Below, in pieces: positions 55,761 through 64,000 of a DNA stretch of 64,000 bases; the stretch's first letter is position 1; every line of letters starts with the position of its first letter. The stretch is from contig NZ_NPDX01000003.1 in the NCBI RefSeq assembly GCF_002811945.1, forward strand, positions 248,001-312,000, given 5' to 3'. Under the pieces are notes generated by a model. That model searched no databases, had not been told where the DNA came from, and saw only the letters and a list, made by a program, of their open reading frames with translations. The DNA is from Leptospira harrisiae. GTDB taxonomy: Bacteria; Spirochaetota; Leptospiria; Leptospirales; Leptospiraceae. The position numbers were made by a program, and so were the translations under genes.

Positions 55761-56306
55761 TTAAAAAGTAAATACAGAAGTTTTTTTTACCATTCTTTCA
55801 CGAACCTTTGTTTCAAAATGGCGTTCTTGCGTTTGAATTTCAGTAGACAGGTTTGGTTGTAGTTTCGTAATAAAAACATCATAATTATCTGTATGGAAAA
55901 CAAGTTTTCGATACAATTCACCACCAGTGTCTTCACTAATGATTGGAATTCTTTCCGTTTGCAAAAAGTCTTTAACAAACATTATATTCTTTGGACCAGC
56001 ATTATTTGTTATGAGCTTCATTGATTGAGTGCCACCAAATATTTTTGCCTTCAATTTATTTCTTGGAATATTCAATTTTACGAATTCGTTAATCAACAAT
56101 TCCATGGAAGTAATTCCGTAACGTAAACTTTGTTTTTCTTCTAATTTATCAACACTTCCGGGCAAAAGGATATGATTGATGGCACTATGCTTTGTCTTTT
56201 CATGAAATAAACAAACTGACACACAAGAACCCAAAATGGTGCGAATTTCATACATTCCAGAAGTAAAATAAGCTTCACCAATATTCAAATAGACTTTCTG
56301 CTTCAT
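55761..56306 (-). CDS. cheD: Chemoreceptor glutamine deamidase CheD
   Basis: A 181-residue protein from ATG 56306; upstream in-frame GTG/TTG codons are less likely. The catalytic Cys block is TILGSCVSVCLFHEKTKHSAINHILLP, where the Cys of GSCV and the His of INHILLP form the dyad. KAKIFGGTQSM is the family's third block. CheD deamidates receptor glutamines and can bind CheY-type or CheC proteins. It is convergent with the operon, so separately transcribed. Confidence 0.92.
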   Translation of the reverse strand: MKQKVYLNIGEAYFTSGMYEIRTILGSCVSVCLFHEKTKHSAINHILLPGSVDKLEEKQSLRYGITSMELLINEFVKLNIPRNKLKAKIFGGTQSMKLITNNAGPKNIMFVKDFLQTERIPIISEDTGGELYRKLVFHTDNYDVFITKLQPNLSTEIQTQERHFETKVRERMVKKTSVFTF

Positions 56307-56427
56307 CACCAATTTGTAATCACTTAAGGAAGGAACTTTCTACAAATATATGACGATAAAGATTTAAAAAAATCAAACGACGAAATTCCTTTGACAGACG
56401 TAACAAACGTAATTTAAAAATTGGTAA

Positions 56428-57885
56428 TTAATTCGAAACTTTATTCATTAAACACAAATCGCAATACCCACAACCTGCGAATGATGAATCAAAATAATCA
56501 TGAATAAACTTTCTTCTGCAATCAATTGCTTTTGTATACAAAACAGTTTGATACAATTTTTTTTGAGAATTTTTCTTTTTTTCTAACAATTCTGATTCTG
56601 AAAAAAAAGAATCAGACCATTGAGATTCAATTTGCAATGTTCCTTTGTCCAATTCCCCCGAGACTAATCCTTTACTTGCAAGTAAACTTAATGCTGTTTG
56701 GATTCTATGGTCACCTTTATTTTTAAAACTCATATAGGATTGTAGGGTTTCGTAATCTAACCCTGAAAGTTCATTTTGTTTTTGTAACAAAGTCCCAAAA
56801 AGTTTCTTCAAATAAACTAAATCTGGATTTTGCCATTCAATGAATTCCATTTGAACAGTTAGGTCTTCTTGGTTATAATAAAGTTTACAATCAGAAGCCT
56901 CTCCATCTCTACCTGCACGGCCAATTTCTTGATAATAAGACTCGATACTCCCAGGAATCTGAGCATGATAAACATTGCGAATGTTAGGTTTATCTATTCC
57001 CATCCCAAATGCATTTGTTGCAAGAAGTATCCCCTCCTCCATTTTTAGAAAAATAGATTGCACCTTACTTCTTTGCATCGGAGATAATTTACCATGATAA
57101 ACAAGGTGTCTTTTACGTTTTGTATCCAACCAATGGCTAAATTTCTCCAACTCTTGGATCAAACTAAAATAAATGATCGTTGCACCTTTTGAATGATTTA
57201 AATTATCTAAAATTGAATTGTATTTCGCTTCGGTATCAAAACACTCAATCACTGATAATTTTAAATTAGGTCGAAACAATCCATCATCAAAAATCTGGAT
57301 TTTATCTTTTGTGATTCCCAAATTTGAAATAATATCTTCTTGAACCTGTTTAGAAGCAGTGGCGGTAAGCGCAACAGTTGTTGGGAAACCCAAAATTTCA
57401 CGAAACCAAGAAATCTTAGTGTAATCAGGCCGGAAGTCATGCCCCCATTGACTAATACAATGTGCTTCATCTATTGCTAGTAAAGAAACAGTAAGCCCAC
57501 TTAGTGCGTCTAAAAAATCTTTTTTTTGAAATCGTTCCGGTGAAACATATAGAATTTTATAGTCACCTGATTTGAGTTTAGAATAACGATCCAGTCGTTC
57601 GGACTTTCCCAAACTAGAGTTAATGAATTCGGCAGAGACACCTTTTCTTTGTAATGCGGCAACCTGATCATTCATCAATGCAATCAAAGGCGAAATTACG
57701 ATACAGATTCCAGGTAAAGTGACTGCTGGGATTTGGTAACACAAGGATTTACCCATCCCAGTTGGCATTAGAACCAACACATTCTTTCCTTCAAGAATGC
57801 GTTGGATAATATTCTCTTGGTTCCCACGAAACGAAGAAATACCAAAAATCATTTTTGTATCATCAAGATTCAATTTACGCACCAC
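56428..57885 (-). CDS. recQ: RecQ-type ATP-dependent DNA helicase, short form without HRDC
   Basis: 485 residues. Helicase motifs: Walker A LMPTGMGKSLCYQIPA, motif II LLAIDEAHCISQWGHDFRPDY, motif III VALTATA, motif V ILLATNAFGMGIDKPNIR, motif VI YYQEIGRAGRDGEASDC. The zinc-binding cysteines CRRKFIHDYF..CGYCDLC close the protein. The winged-helix region is short and no HRDC domain follows, unlike E. coli RecQ (~610 residues). It unwinds DNA in recombination and repair. The start is unsure: two GTG codons at 57885 or ATG 57852. Confidence 0.92.
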   Translation of the reverse strand: MVRKLNLDDTKMIFGISSFRGNQENIIQRILEGKNVLVLMPTGMGKSLCYQIPAVTLPGICIVISPLIALMNDQVAALQRKGVSAEFINSSLGKSERLDRYSKLKSGDYKILYVSPERFQKKDFLDALSGLTVSLLAIDEAHCISQWGHDFRPDYTKISWFREILGFPTTVALTATASKQVQEDIISNLGITKDKIQIFDDGLFRPNLKLSVIECFDTEAKYNSILDNLNHSKGATIIYFSLIQELEKFSHWLDTKRKRHLVYHGKLSPMQRSKVQSIFLKMEEGILLATNAFGMGIDKPNIRNVYHAQIPGSIESYYQEIGRAGRDGEASDCKLYYNQEDLTVQMEFIEWQNPDLVYLKKLFGTLLQKQNELSGLDYETLQSYMSFKNKGDHRIQTALSLLASKGLVSGELDKGTLQIESQWSDSFFSESELLEKKKNSQKKLYQTVLYTKAIDCRRKFIHDYFDSSFAGCGYCDLCLMNKVSN

Positions 57886-57939
57886 AGTGGATATTTTTTC
57901 CGTAAAATGAAATCTCTTGATTCAAGTGTATCAATTCAT

Positions 57940-59814
57940 CTATTTAGAAAACTTAATCCTAACAACATCCATCACCTCATCTAAAATTGAAGGATCATCA
58001 ATGGTGGAAGGAATGGAATAAGTTTCGCCATCGAGCATTTTACGCATTGTTTTACGTAGGATTTTGCCTGACCGAGTTTTTGGTAGTCTTTTTACAAACA
58101 CAACCGCTTTCAAAGAAGCAATGGCACCAATTTTTTCTCGGATTCTATGTGTGATATCTGATTCGATTGATTTTTGGTCTATGGTAATCCCATCTTTACA
58201 GACAACTATTGCTAAAGGAACCTGTCCTTTGATCTCATCCGCAATTCCAATCACAGCAGATTCTGCTATCGATGTATTTTCCGCGACAATTTCTTCCATC
58301 TCACCTGTGGAAAGCCTATGACCTGCCACATTGATCACATCGTCAATACGTCCTAGAATAAAAAGATAACCATCCTCATCAAAGTAACCACCATCACCAG
58401 TAAGATAGTAACCTGGGTAATGAGCTAAATAAGAAGATTCAAAATTAGTATGATCATTCCATAGTGTTGGTAAACAACCTGGTGGCAAAGGTAGTTTGAT
58501 TACAATGTTTCCCTTTTCACCTTGTATTAATTCATGGCCTTCTTCATCCAGAATACGCACATCAAAACCTTTGACCGGTTTTGTCGCCGAACCAGCCTTT
58601 GTTGGAATGGGAGAATCTCCCATCATATTTGCTGCAATCGCCCAACCAGTTTCGGTTTGCCACCAATGGTCTACTACAGGAACTTTTAATAGTTCACATG
58701 CCCAATCATAAGTCACAGGATCCGTTCGTTCTCCTGCCAAAAACAAATATTTAAGCGAATTAATATTGTATTTAGAAAGTTCCTTACCTTCAGGATCTTC
58801 TTTTCGAATCGCACGGAAAGCTGTAGGTGCACAAAACAACGTTTTAACTTTATATTCTTGGATGATACGATAAAACGCACCTGCATCAGGTGTACGCACT
58901 GGTTTTCCCTCATACAATACTGTTGCACATCCGTAAATCAGTGGTGCATAAACAATATAGGAATGTCCAACAACCCAACCTACGTCAGAGGCAGCAAAAA
59001 ATACATCTCCAGGTTTCATATCATAGATGACTTCCATGGAATAATGCATAGCGATCGCATGACCTCCGTTATCTCTTACAACTCCTTTTGGTTTTCCCGT
59101 AGTTCCTGAAGTATAAAGGATATACAATGGATCACCCGAGGAGACCGGAACCGATTTCTTTTTGCCAGCAGTTTCCATCAATTCATCCCAATCAAAGTCT
59201 CTTCCTGTGTGCATGATCACCTCTAGGTTTGGCCTTGATTTGAGAATCACGTAATCTGGTTTATGAGAGGAAAGATGCATAGCTTCATCTAACAAAGGTT
59301 TATAAGGAATAGTTTTTGAAACCTCTATACCATAGGAAGAAGTAATCACTATTTTGGGACGACAGTCATCGAGCCGAACTGCTAATTCATGAGGGGCAAA
59401 TCCTCCAAAAACAACCGAATGAACAGCACCTATTCTTGCGCAGGCTAACATGGAAACTAAGGCTTCCGGAATCATCGGCATATATATTACAACTGTATCA
59501 CCTTTTTTCACACCTAACGAATCCAATGTGAATGCCATTTTTTCTACGGAGTCTAAAAGTTCACGGTATGATGTTTTTGATTTTGTTTTAGTTACAGGTG
59601 AATCATAAATTATGGCAATCTCATCTCCCCTACCTGAATTCACATGATGGTCCAAAGCTAAATAGGATGTGTTTAAAACACCATCGGGGAACCAGTGGTT
59701 TAGTCCATCTGCACTCTTACCATATGTAATTGTCGGTTTTGTAATCCAAGAAATCCGATCAACAAGAGACATCCAAAACTTTATTTTTTCATCATCGTGA
59801 ACCACTTGTTCCAT
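57940..59814 (-). CDS. prpE: Propionyl-CoA synthetase-like acyl-CoA ligase
   Basis: A 624-residue AMP-forming ligase. The N-terminal DGVLNTSYLALDHHVNSGRGDEIAIIYDSPVTK is typical of PrpE. Further blocks are the P-loop-like YILYTSGTTGKPKGVVRDNGGH, WWQTETGW, YLTGDGGYFDEDGYLFILGRIDDVINVAGHRLSTGEMEE, and the C-terminal acetylatable Lys in RLPKTRSGKILRKTMR. It activates propionate (or acetate) to the CoA ester. Acetyl-CoA synthetase cannot be fully excluded. AGGA upstream of the ATG supports the start. It is a single gene. Confidence 0.88.
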   Translation of the reverse strand: MEQVVHDDEKIKFWMSLVDRISWITKPTITYGKSADGLNHWFPDGVLNTSYLALDHHVNSGRGDEIAIIYDSPVTKTKSKTSYRELLDSVEKMAFTLDSLGVKKGDTVVIYMPMIPEALVSMLACARIGAVHSVVFGGFAPHELAVRLDDCRPKIVITSSYGIEVSKTIPYKPLLDEAMHLSSHKPDYVILKSRPNLEVIMHTGRDFDWDELMETAGKKKSVPVSSGDPLYILYTSGTTGKPKGVVRDNGGHAIAMHYSMEVIYDMKPGDVFFAASDVGWVVGHSYIVYAPLIYGCATVLYEGKPVRTPDAGAFYRIIQEYKVKTLFCAPTAFRAIRKEDPEGKELSKYNINSLKYLFLAGERTDPVTYDWACELLKVPVVDHWWQTETGWAIAANMMGDSPIPTKAGSATKPVKGFDVRILDEEGHELIQGEKGNIVIKLPLPPGCLPTLWNDHTNFESSYLAHYPGYYLTGDGGYFDEDGYLFILGRIDDVINVAGHRLSTGEMEEIVAENTSIAESAVIGIADEIKGQVPLAIVVCKDGITIDQKSIESDITHRIREKIGAIASLKAVVFVKRLPKTRSGKILRKTMRKMLDGETYSIPSTIDDPSILDEVMDVVRIKFSK

Positions 59815-60193
59815 TTTATTCCATCCTGATTGTTAATAAGATGCAAGTTCCTCAAAAATCCCAACCATAAAATTTATAAATTGGAAGTAAAGCAAACAAC
59901 AAATGATAACATTGACTCTTCCTATATACGATATCGTTCATACAGTAATAATATAATGCTGTTCAGGATAGGTGTAGGAGGTATAAAATTTTAGAATGAA
60001 TCCAAATAACTTGACATTTGTTTCAATGAATCCATTCTAACTTGATTTTAAGGCATAGATTCAGTTCAGTTTTTTAGAATTATTTTGAATTGTCTTTTTT
60101 TAAGCCGATTGTTTGTATTTCTAACTTAAGAAAAAGAACAGATACCTAACCTTATAGTCAGAATATACTTTTAAGTTTATACCAGGAAAACTT
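59815..60193. other. Intergenic region (379 nt) with a ribosome site and 14-codon mini-ORF
   Basis: A TATAAT lies at 59952-59957 and AGGAGGT at 59976-59982. A 14-codon frame follows at 59996-60040 (MNPNNLTFVSMNPF), whose DNA folds with TTAGAATG/CATTCTAA arms (59991-59998 and 60032-60039). It could be a leader peptide or chance. I see nothing else. Confidence 0.25.
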
Positions 60194-60769
60194 ATGAAAC
60201 TAATTTTTATTTTTCTCTTATCTGTGATTCCACTCTTAGCACAGACCAATCGACCTATCGCATTTGAAGAAAACGGGCTGTATGGTTTTAAAAATAAATT
60301 TGGGAATGTTATCATCAAACCTCAATACCAACATGCGATGGACTTTACCAAAGAATTGGTTGGATTTGTTGTGAACGAAAATCGTTGGTATTGTATCAAT
60401 ACTCAAAACAAAATTCTTTTAGAAGTGTTTCCGTATGATAACGGTCCTGATTATTTTTCAGAAAATTTTGCTCGTTATGTAGAAGATAAAAAATTTGGAT
60501 TTTTCGATTCTAAATGTAAAAAAATAATTACAGCAAACTATGATTTTGTTTTTCCTTTCGAAAGTGGACTTTCCATTGTTTGCAATTCTTGCGAATCAAA
60601 ATCAGATGGAGAACACAGCCGGATCGTTGGTGGAAAGTATGGAGCTATCAATACGAAAGGAGTAATCGTCATTCCAATTGAATGGGATTCTATCGACTCT
60701 TTTGATTTCAAAAAGAAAATCGCAAATGTAACAAACAACAAAACAAAAAGTAAAATCAAATTTAAATAA
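60194..60769 (+). CDS. Exported WG-repeat protein
   Basis: 191 residues with a Sec signal peptide (IFIFLLSVIPLLAQ). It has about four WG-type repeats: ENGLYGFKNKFGNVIIKPQYQHAMDF, NRWYCINTQNKI, KKFGFFDSKCKKIITANYDFVFPF, and GKYGAINTKGVIVIPIEWDSIDSF. Such repeats form beta-hairpins and are found in secreted or surface proteins of unknown, probably binding, function. AGGAAAA ~6 nt before the ATG supports the start. It is 77 nt upstream of the sensor kinase on the same strand and possibly co-transcribed. Confidence 0.82.
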   Translation: MKLIFIFLLSVIPLLAQTNRPIAFEENGLYGFKNKFGNVIIKPQYQHAMDFTKELVGFVVNENRWYCINTQNKILLEVFPYDNGPDYFSENFARYVEDKKFGFFDSKCKKIITANYDFVFPFESGLSIVCNSCESKSDGEHSRIVGGKYGAINTKGVIVIPIEWDSIDSFDFKKKIANVTNNKTKSKIKFK

Positions 60770-60846
60770 GAATTCAAAATAACCTGTGACAGTTTCTTTC
60801 CTGTTTTCACGATGGCAGTGACGAGCAAAATCCGAGCCATCGGTAT

Positions 60847-62892
60847 ATGAAAATGAACAGGATAATTTTGATTGGGTTATTTTTTACTTTTACTTGTTCC
60901 CCACTAACTCAAAATTCCGAAACTCCTGTTGCCATACAAGGAAGAATTGACCTTCGGAATTGGGATCCCCAAAAAACGATTCCTCTTTCAGGAGAATGGG
61001 CTTTTTATTGGAAACAACTTGTTCATCCAAATCAACCCACTTCCGACATAGAATCAAAGATTGAAATCAATAAACTAAATTCGCAAAACATCCAAAGTTT
61101 CCAAAACATAGGAGAACGTTGGAAAGAAAAATACGATGGAACCGGTTACTCCTCTTACCGATTAAAGATTTTATTTCCTGAACCTACAAAAGAAAAGGTT
61201 TATGCGCTCCGGTTTTTCCAAACGGGTGGAGCAGCCATGTTTGTCTATGTTGATGGAGTGTTACAACTTGAACTTGGGAAAGTTGGGACTACTAAAATAT
61301 CAATGGTTCCGACCAGAAGTTCGGGACTGATCATCCTTCCCCAACCAAATCCGGAAACGGAAATACTTGTTCATGTTTCCAATTTTCATCATGATGACGG
61401 AGCATTTTGGTATCCCCCAACAATTGGACTCTACCAAAATACCAACAAACAATTAATAAACGATGCTATCAGAGATTCCCTTTTGACAGGAGCTTTGATT
61501 TTTATGGCATTTTACCATTTTGTTGTATTTATATTTAGAAGAAACAAATCATTAATTCTCTATTTTGGTTTGTATAGTTTTGTCATTGCCTTACATTCAA
61601 TTTCTCTAAATGGTGATTCTCTTTATTTTTTATTTTCTGATGTTCCTTACCGACTCGCCTTTTCACTTTCATTGATTTTTTATTTAGCAATGCCATGTTA
61701 TCTGTTATTTTTAACGAAACGTTTCCCAGATAATTTTCCAAAGTCTATCACCAACTTCTTTGTGATAAGCTGTGTAGCTTTGTATCTAATTGTTTTAATT
61801 ACCCCATCTGAATTAGGATCTCAAACCACATTTTACGGTTTATTTTTTACATTTTTTGGATTATTCTATTCCATTGTTTGTATCATCTCTGCAGTTTATC
61901 AAAAAAAAGAAATGGCGATTCCTTTTCTTCTTATCCAAGTGTTCTTATTTTTAAGTGGGATCAATGACACTCTATATCTTTACGGAATTTTAAACTATGG
62001 ACTCATACTAAAATACTCTTACTTGTCGACTGTGCTACTGCAATCACTTGTATTAGCATCTTATTTCACAAAATCATTTATCAAAAACGAAACATTGGGA
62101 AAAGAACTTACCTCACTCAATGAATCTCTGGAAAAAACAGTCATCCTCCGCACAAATGAATACAAAGAAGCAAAACAAATTGCCGAAGAAGCAAATGAAT
62201 GGAAAGACAAGTTCATATCTCTTGTGGCACATGATTTACGTTCACCGCTTAGCACCGTTTACTCTGCCCTAACCATTGTAACGGATAAAGATTCTACGGA
62301 AGAAGAAAAAACTCATATTTACAAACAAGTATTTGTTATTTTAGAAAATGCAATGTCCACTGTGGAACATTTATTAAACCTAAACCGGTTCCGAAGAAAC
62401 CAAGGACAATTTCTTTTACAATTAACAGATAATCGTCTAATAGAAATTACAAATTCTATAAAAGCTTCAGTCACATATGATCTACAAAAAAAATCCTTAC
62501 AAATGGATTGGGACATTTCTGAAACGGCTACGGTATACGCAGATTCTTCCATTTTGAAAGAAATCCTTCGTAATCTAATCACAAACGCAATTAAATTCAG
62601 TAATCCTAATGGTTGGATCCGAGTCAGTTCAGAAGAACTGAATGATTTTACTACAATCACAATTGAGGATGGCGGCCAAGGGATTTCACAAGAATATCAG
62701 AAAGAAATTTTTACTAACCCGAAGCCATCACTGGGAACCTTGGGTGAAAAAGGATTTGGAATTGGTCTTAAACTTTGTTTTGAACTTATGCGACTTCACG
62801 GTGGTGGTATCAAAGTGTACTCAGATGGAAGAACAGGAAGCAAATTTGTATTAGAATTTCCTAATGGAACTTCAAACAACAAAATCTCATAA
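60847..62892 (+). CDS. 7TM sensor histidine kinase with lipoprotein-type signal
   Basis: 681 residues. The signal IILIGLFFTFTC has a possible lipidated Cys17, and a second Met two codons on is an alternative start. The periplasmic jelly-roll sensor (~30-210) has PLSGEWAFYWKQL; seven membrane helices follow (~215-410), then a coiled coil. HisKA has FISLVAHDLRSPLSTVYSAL (His ~462); HATPase has RNLITNAIKFSNP, EDGGQGIS and GFGIGLKLCFEL. Its sensor half resembles that of the LytS-like kinase at 46023, but the kinase half is of the HisKA type. No response regulator adjoins it. Confidence 0.9.
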   Translation: MKMNRIILIGLFFTFTCSPLTQNSETPVAIQGRIDLRNWDPQKTIPLSGEWAFYWKQLVHPNQPTSDIESKIEINKLNSQNIQSFQNIGERWKEKYDGTGYSSYRLKILFPEPTKEKVYALRFFQTGGAAMFVYVDGVLQLELGKVGTTKISMVPTRSSGLIILPQPNPETEILVHVSNFHHDDGAFWYPPTIGLYQNTNKQLINDAIRDSLLTGALIFMAFYHFVVFIFRRNKSLILYFGLYSFVIALHSISLNGDSLYFLFSDVPYRLAFSLSLIFYLAMPCYLLFLTKRFPDNFPKSITNFFVISCVALYLIVLITPSELGSQTTFYGLFFTFFGLFYSIVCIISAVYQKKEMAIPFLLIQVFLFLSGINDTLYLYGILNYGLILKYSYLSTVLLQSLVLASYFTKSFIKNETLGKELTSLNESLEKTVILRTNEYKEAKQIAEEANEWKDKFISLVAHDLRSPLSTVYSALTIVTDKDSTEEEKTHIYKQVFVILENAMSTVEHLLNLNRFRRNQGQFLLQLTDNRLIEITNSIKASVTYDLQKKSLQMDWDISETATVYADSSILKEILRNLITNAIKFSNPNGWIRVSSEELNDFTTITIEDGGQGISQEYQKEIFTNPKPSLGTLGEKGFGIGLKLCFELMRLHGGGIKVYSDGRTGSKFVLEFPNGTSNNKIS

Positions 62893-62925
62893 AAGAATAC
62901 TTTGACCAGACCGCAAATCATTCAG

Positions 62926-64000
62926 TTAAATGATAAACTCACCATTGGGTTTTTGGTTTGTTAACTTCGAATCCAAAATGCAAGGAATACCATTGATAAA
63001 TACATGGGAAATACCGGTGGGAGCCGCATCACATTTTTCTGGACTTGTATTATCTTGAATTTGATGCCAGTCAAAAACAACTAGGTCAGCAAAATTACCA
63101 TCGGCAATAATACCACGATCTTTCAATTTAAACCTACTGGCCGCTACCCCTGTCATCTTAAAAATAACCTCTTCCAGTGTAAGACAATTTGTATCACGAG
63201 CTATACTTAAAAATTTTGGGAATGCTCCAAATGCGCTCGCATTTTGAACTCCGGAAGGCTCCGGCCATGCATCCGTCATAAACATTGAAGCCGGGTGTTT
63301 CATTAGTAGTGGGATTAAATTTTTATGGTAGTATTTATGTAATATCATTCTTGCCTCTGCATGAGAAAACTTTAATATTTCTACAAGAATTCGAAATGGT
63401 GGTTTTGATGTTAGTGAAGCAATTTCGCCAATTGATTTGCCGTTGTATTTTTGATACTCAGCACAACTAGCATTGGAAATTTGGATATCATTAAATCCGA
63501 TACCAACTAAATGAAATGCAAGATTTGCTTCCAATTGTAATCGTAACATCGCAAGTTTGTTATCTAAAATTTTAGGCATCCCTGCCATTACCCATTCCGG
63601 CAATAAAGTATTGAGGAGCGTAGCCCCAAAACAATTTGGAAAAATATCAAACTTCACATCGATTCCCTTAGCACAAGCATTTGAAATTCGATTTAATGCT
63701 TCCTCTACAGTCGGCCAAGTTTTCTCACCAGCAAACAACAAATGGGAAATCTGCAATGAAACGCCAGTTTCTTCAGCCAATGAAATCAAATCATCAATCG
63801 CACGCAAATTATGTGGAGTTCCGAAAGGATTCATTGGGTATGTGCCGGAGAGCGTAGAATACGATTTCGCATGAACAGTTAGTATTTTTCCTTTGCTCTT
63901 AACTAACCTTGCTACATGTCTTAATTCATCCATTGAAGAAAATACACCTGGTTTGTATTGCAAACCGAGGGATACACCAGCAGCACCCTGGTCAAGTGCC
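62926..64000 (-). CDS. N-acyl-D-amino-acid deacylase-like amidohydrolase (5' end outside window)
   Basis: The frame stays open to the window edge (DQGAAGVSLGLQYKPGVFSSMDEL), so only the C-terminal ~358 residues are seen. The DQGA.G.S.GL.Y.PG block, LQISHLLFAGEKTWP (metal/active-site region), GIDVKFDIFPNCFGATLL, MTDAWPEP (catalytic Asp position) and the final LKDRGIIADGNFADLVVFD match D-aminoacylases of the amidohydrolase superfamily. It probably hydrolyses N-acyl-D-amino acids or a related amide, but substrates vary widely in the family. Confidence 0.83.
   Translation of the reverse strand, partial: ALDQGAAGVSLGLQYKPGVFSSMDELRHVARLVKSKGKILTVHAKSYSTLSGTYPMNPFGTPHNLRAIDDLISLAEETGVSLQISHLLFAGEKTWPTVEEALNRISNACAKGIDVKFDIFPNCFGATLLNTLLPEWVMAGMPKILDNKLAMLRLQLEANLAFHLVGIGFNDIQISNASCAEYQKYNGKSIGEIASLTSKPPFRILVEILKFSHAEARMILHKYYHKNLIPLLMKHPASMFMTDAWPEPSGVQNASAFGAFPKFLSIARDTNCLTLEEVIFKMTGVAASRFKLKDRGIIADGNFADLVVFDWHQIQDNTSPEKCDAAPTGISHVFINGIPCILDSKLTNQKPNGEFII

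Overview
The window looks like chromosomal DNA of a Leptospira species, most likely from the saprophytic (L. biflexa-like) side of the genus. The evidence is the AT-rich base composition, many lipoproteins with loose spirochaete lipoboxes, a DUF1554-type protein (a family I know mainly from Leptospira), several 7TM/jelly-roll sensor kinases, and the mixture of chemotaxis, ethanolamine and fatty-acid genes. I identify the genus from protein content and memory, not from a search. I see no phage, insertion sequence, CRISPR array, rRNA or tRNA.

Layout. 1-7.3 kb: the end of an Mg2+ P-type ATPase, an exported EF-hand protein, a serine hydrolase, then an acyl-CoA dehydrogenase/2,4-dienoyl-CoA reductase operon divergent from its probable TetR repressor, with two matching operators between them. 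7.4-14.3 kb: a surface lipoprotein, a second TetR regulator, and a divergent pair encoding a neutral ceramidase and an endoglycoceramidase-like GH5 enzyme. Both of the latter are lipoproteins, with related palindromes in the shared promoter region. 14.3-31.6 kb: mixed metabolic and regulatory genes (NmrA-like, AraC, LLM oxidoreductase, PHB-depolymerase-like esterase, PLP fold-type III enzyme, a 1075-residue hybrid kinase/SpoIIE phosphatase, an NDT-like protein, a Cache chemoreceptor, ArsR/AHSA1, GST, lipoproteins, a membrane LuxR protein). 31.7-37.9 kb: a CWC protein, eutBC, a possible small RNA, and an exported catalase-peroxidase followed at once by a high-potential iron-sulfur protein.

38.5-48.8 kb is the most unusual part. 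It contains two copies of a cassette: a beta-propeller lipoprotein, a divergent lipoprotein-type LytS-like kinase, and an AraC-type response regulator. In copy 1 the kinase has decayed to a short remnant, and the regulator is now translationally coupled to a hot-dog-fold protein. Four lipoprotein genes here are each preceded by the same GC-rich motif, always exactly 16 nt from an ATTAGAAT box. I infer a small dedicated regulon of surface lipoproteins.

49.0-56.3 kb: a chemotaxis operon (an unusual ATPase-domain protein, cheW, an MCP, cheA, cheB, a cheY-like gene) with a convergent cheD and no cheR. 56.4-64 kb: a short RecQ helicase, a propionyl-CoA synthetase-like enzyme, a WG-repeat protein, another 7TM sensor kinase, and the 3' part of an N-acyl-D-amino-acid deacylase-like gene that runs off the end.
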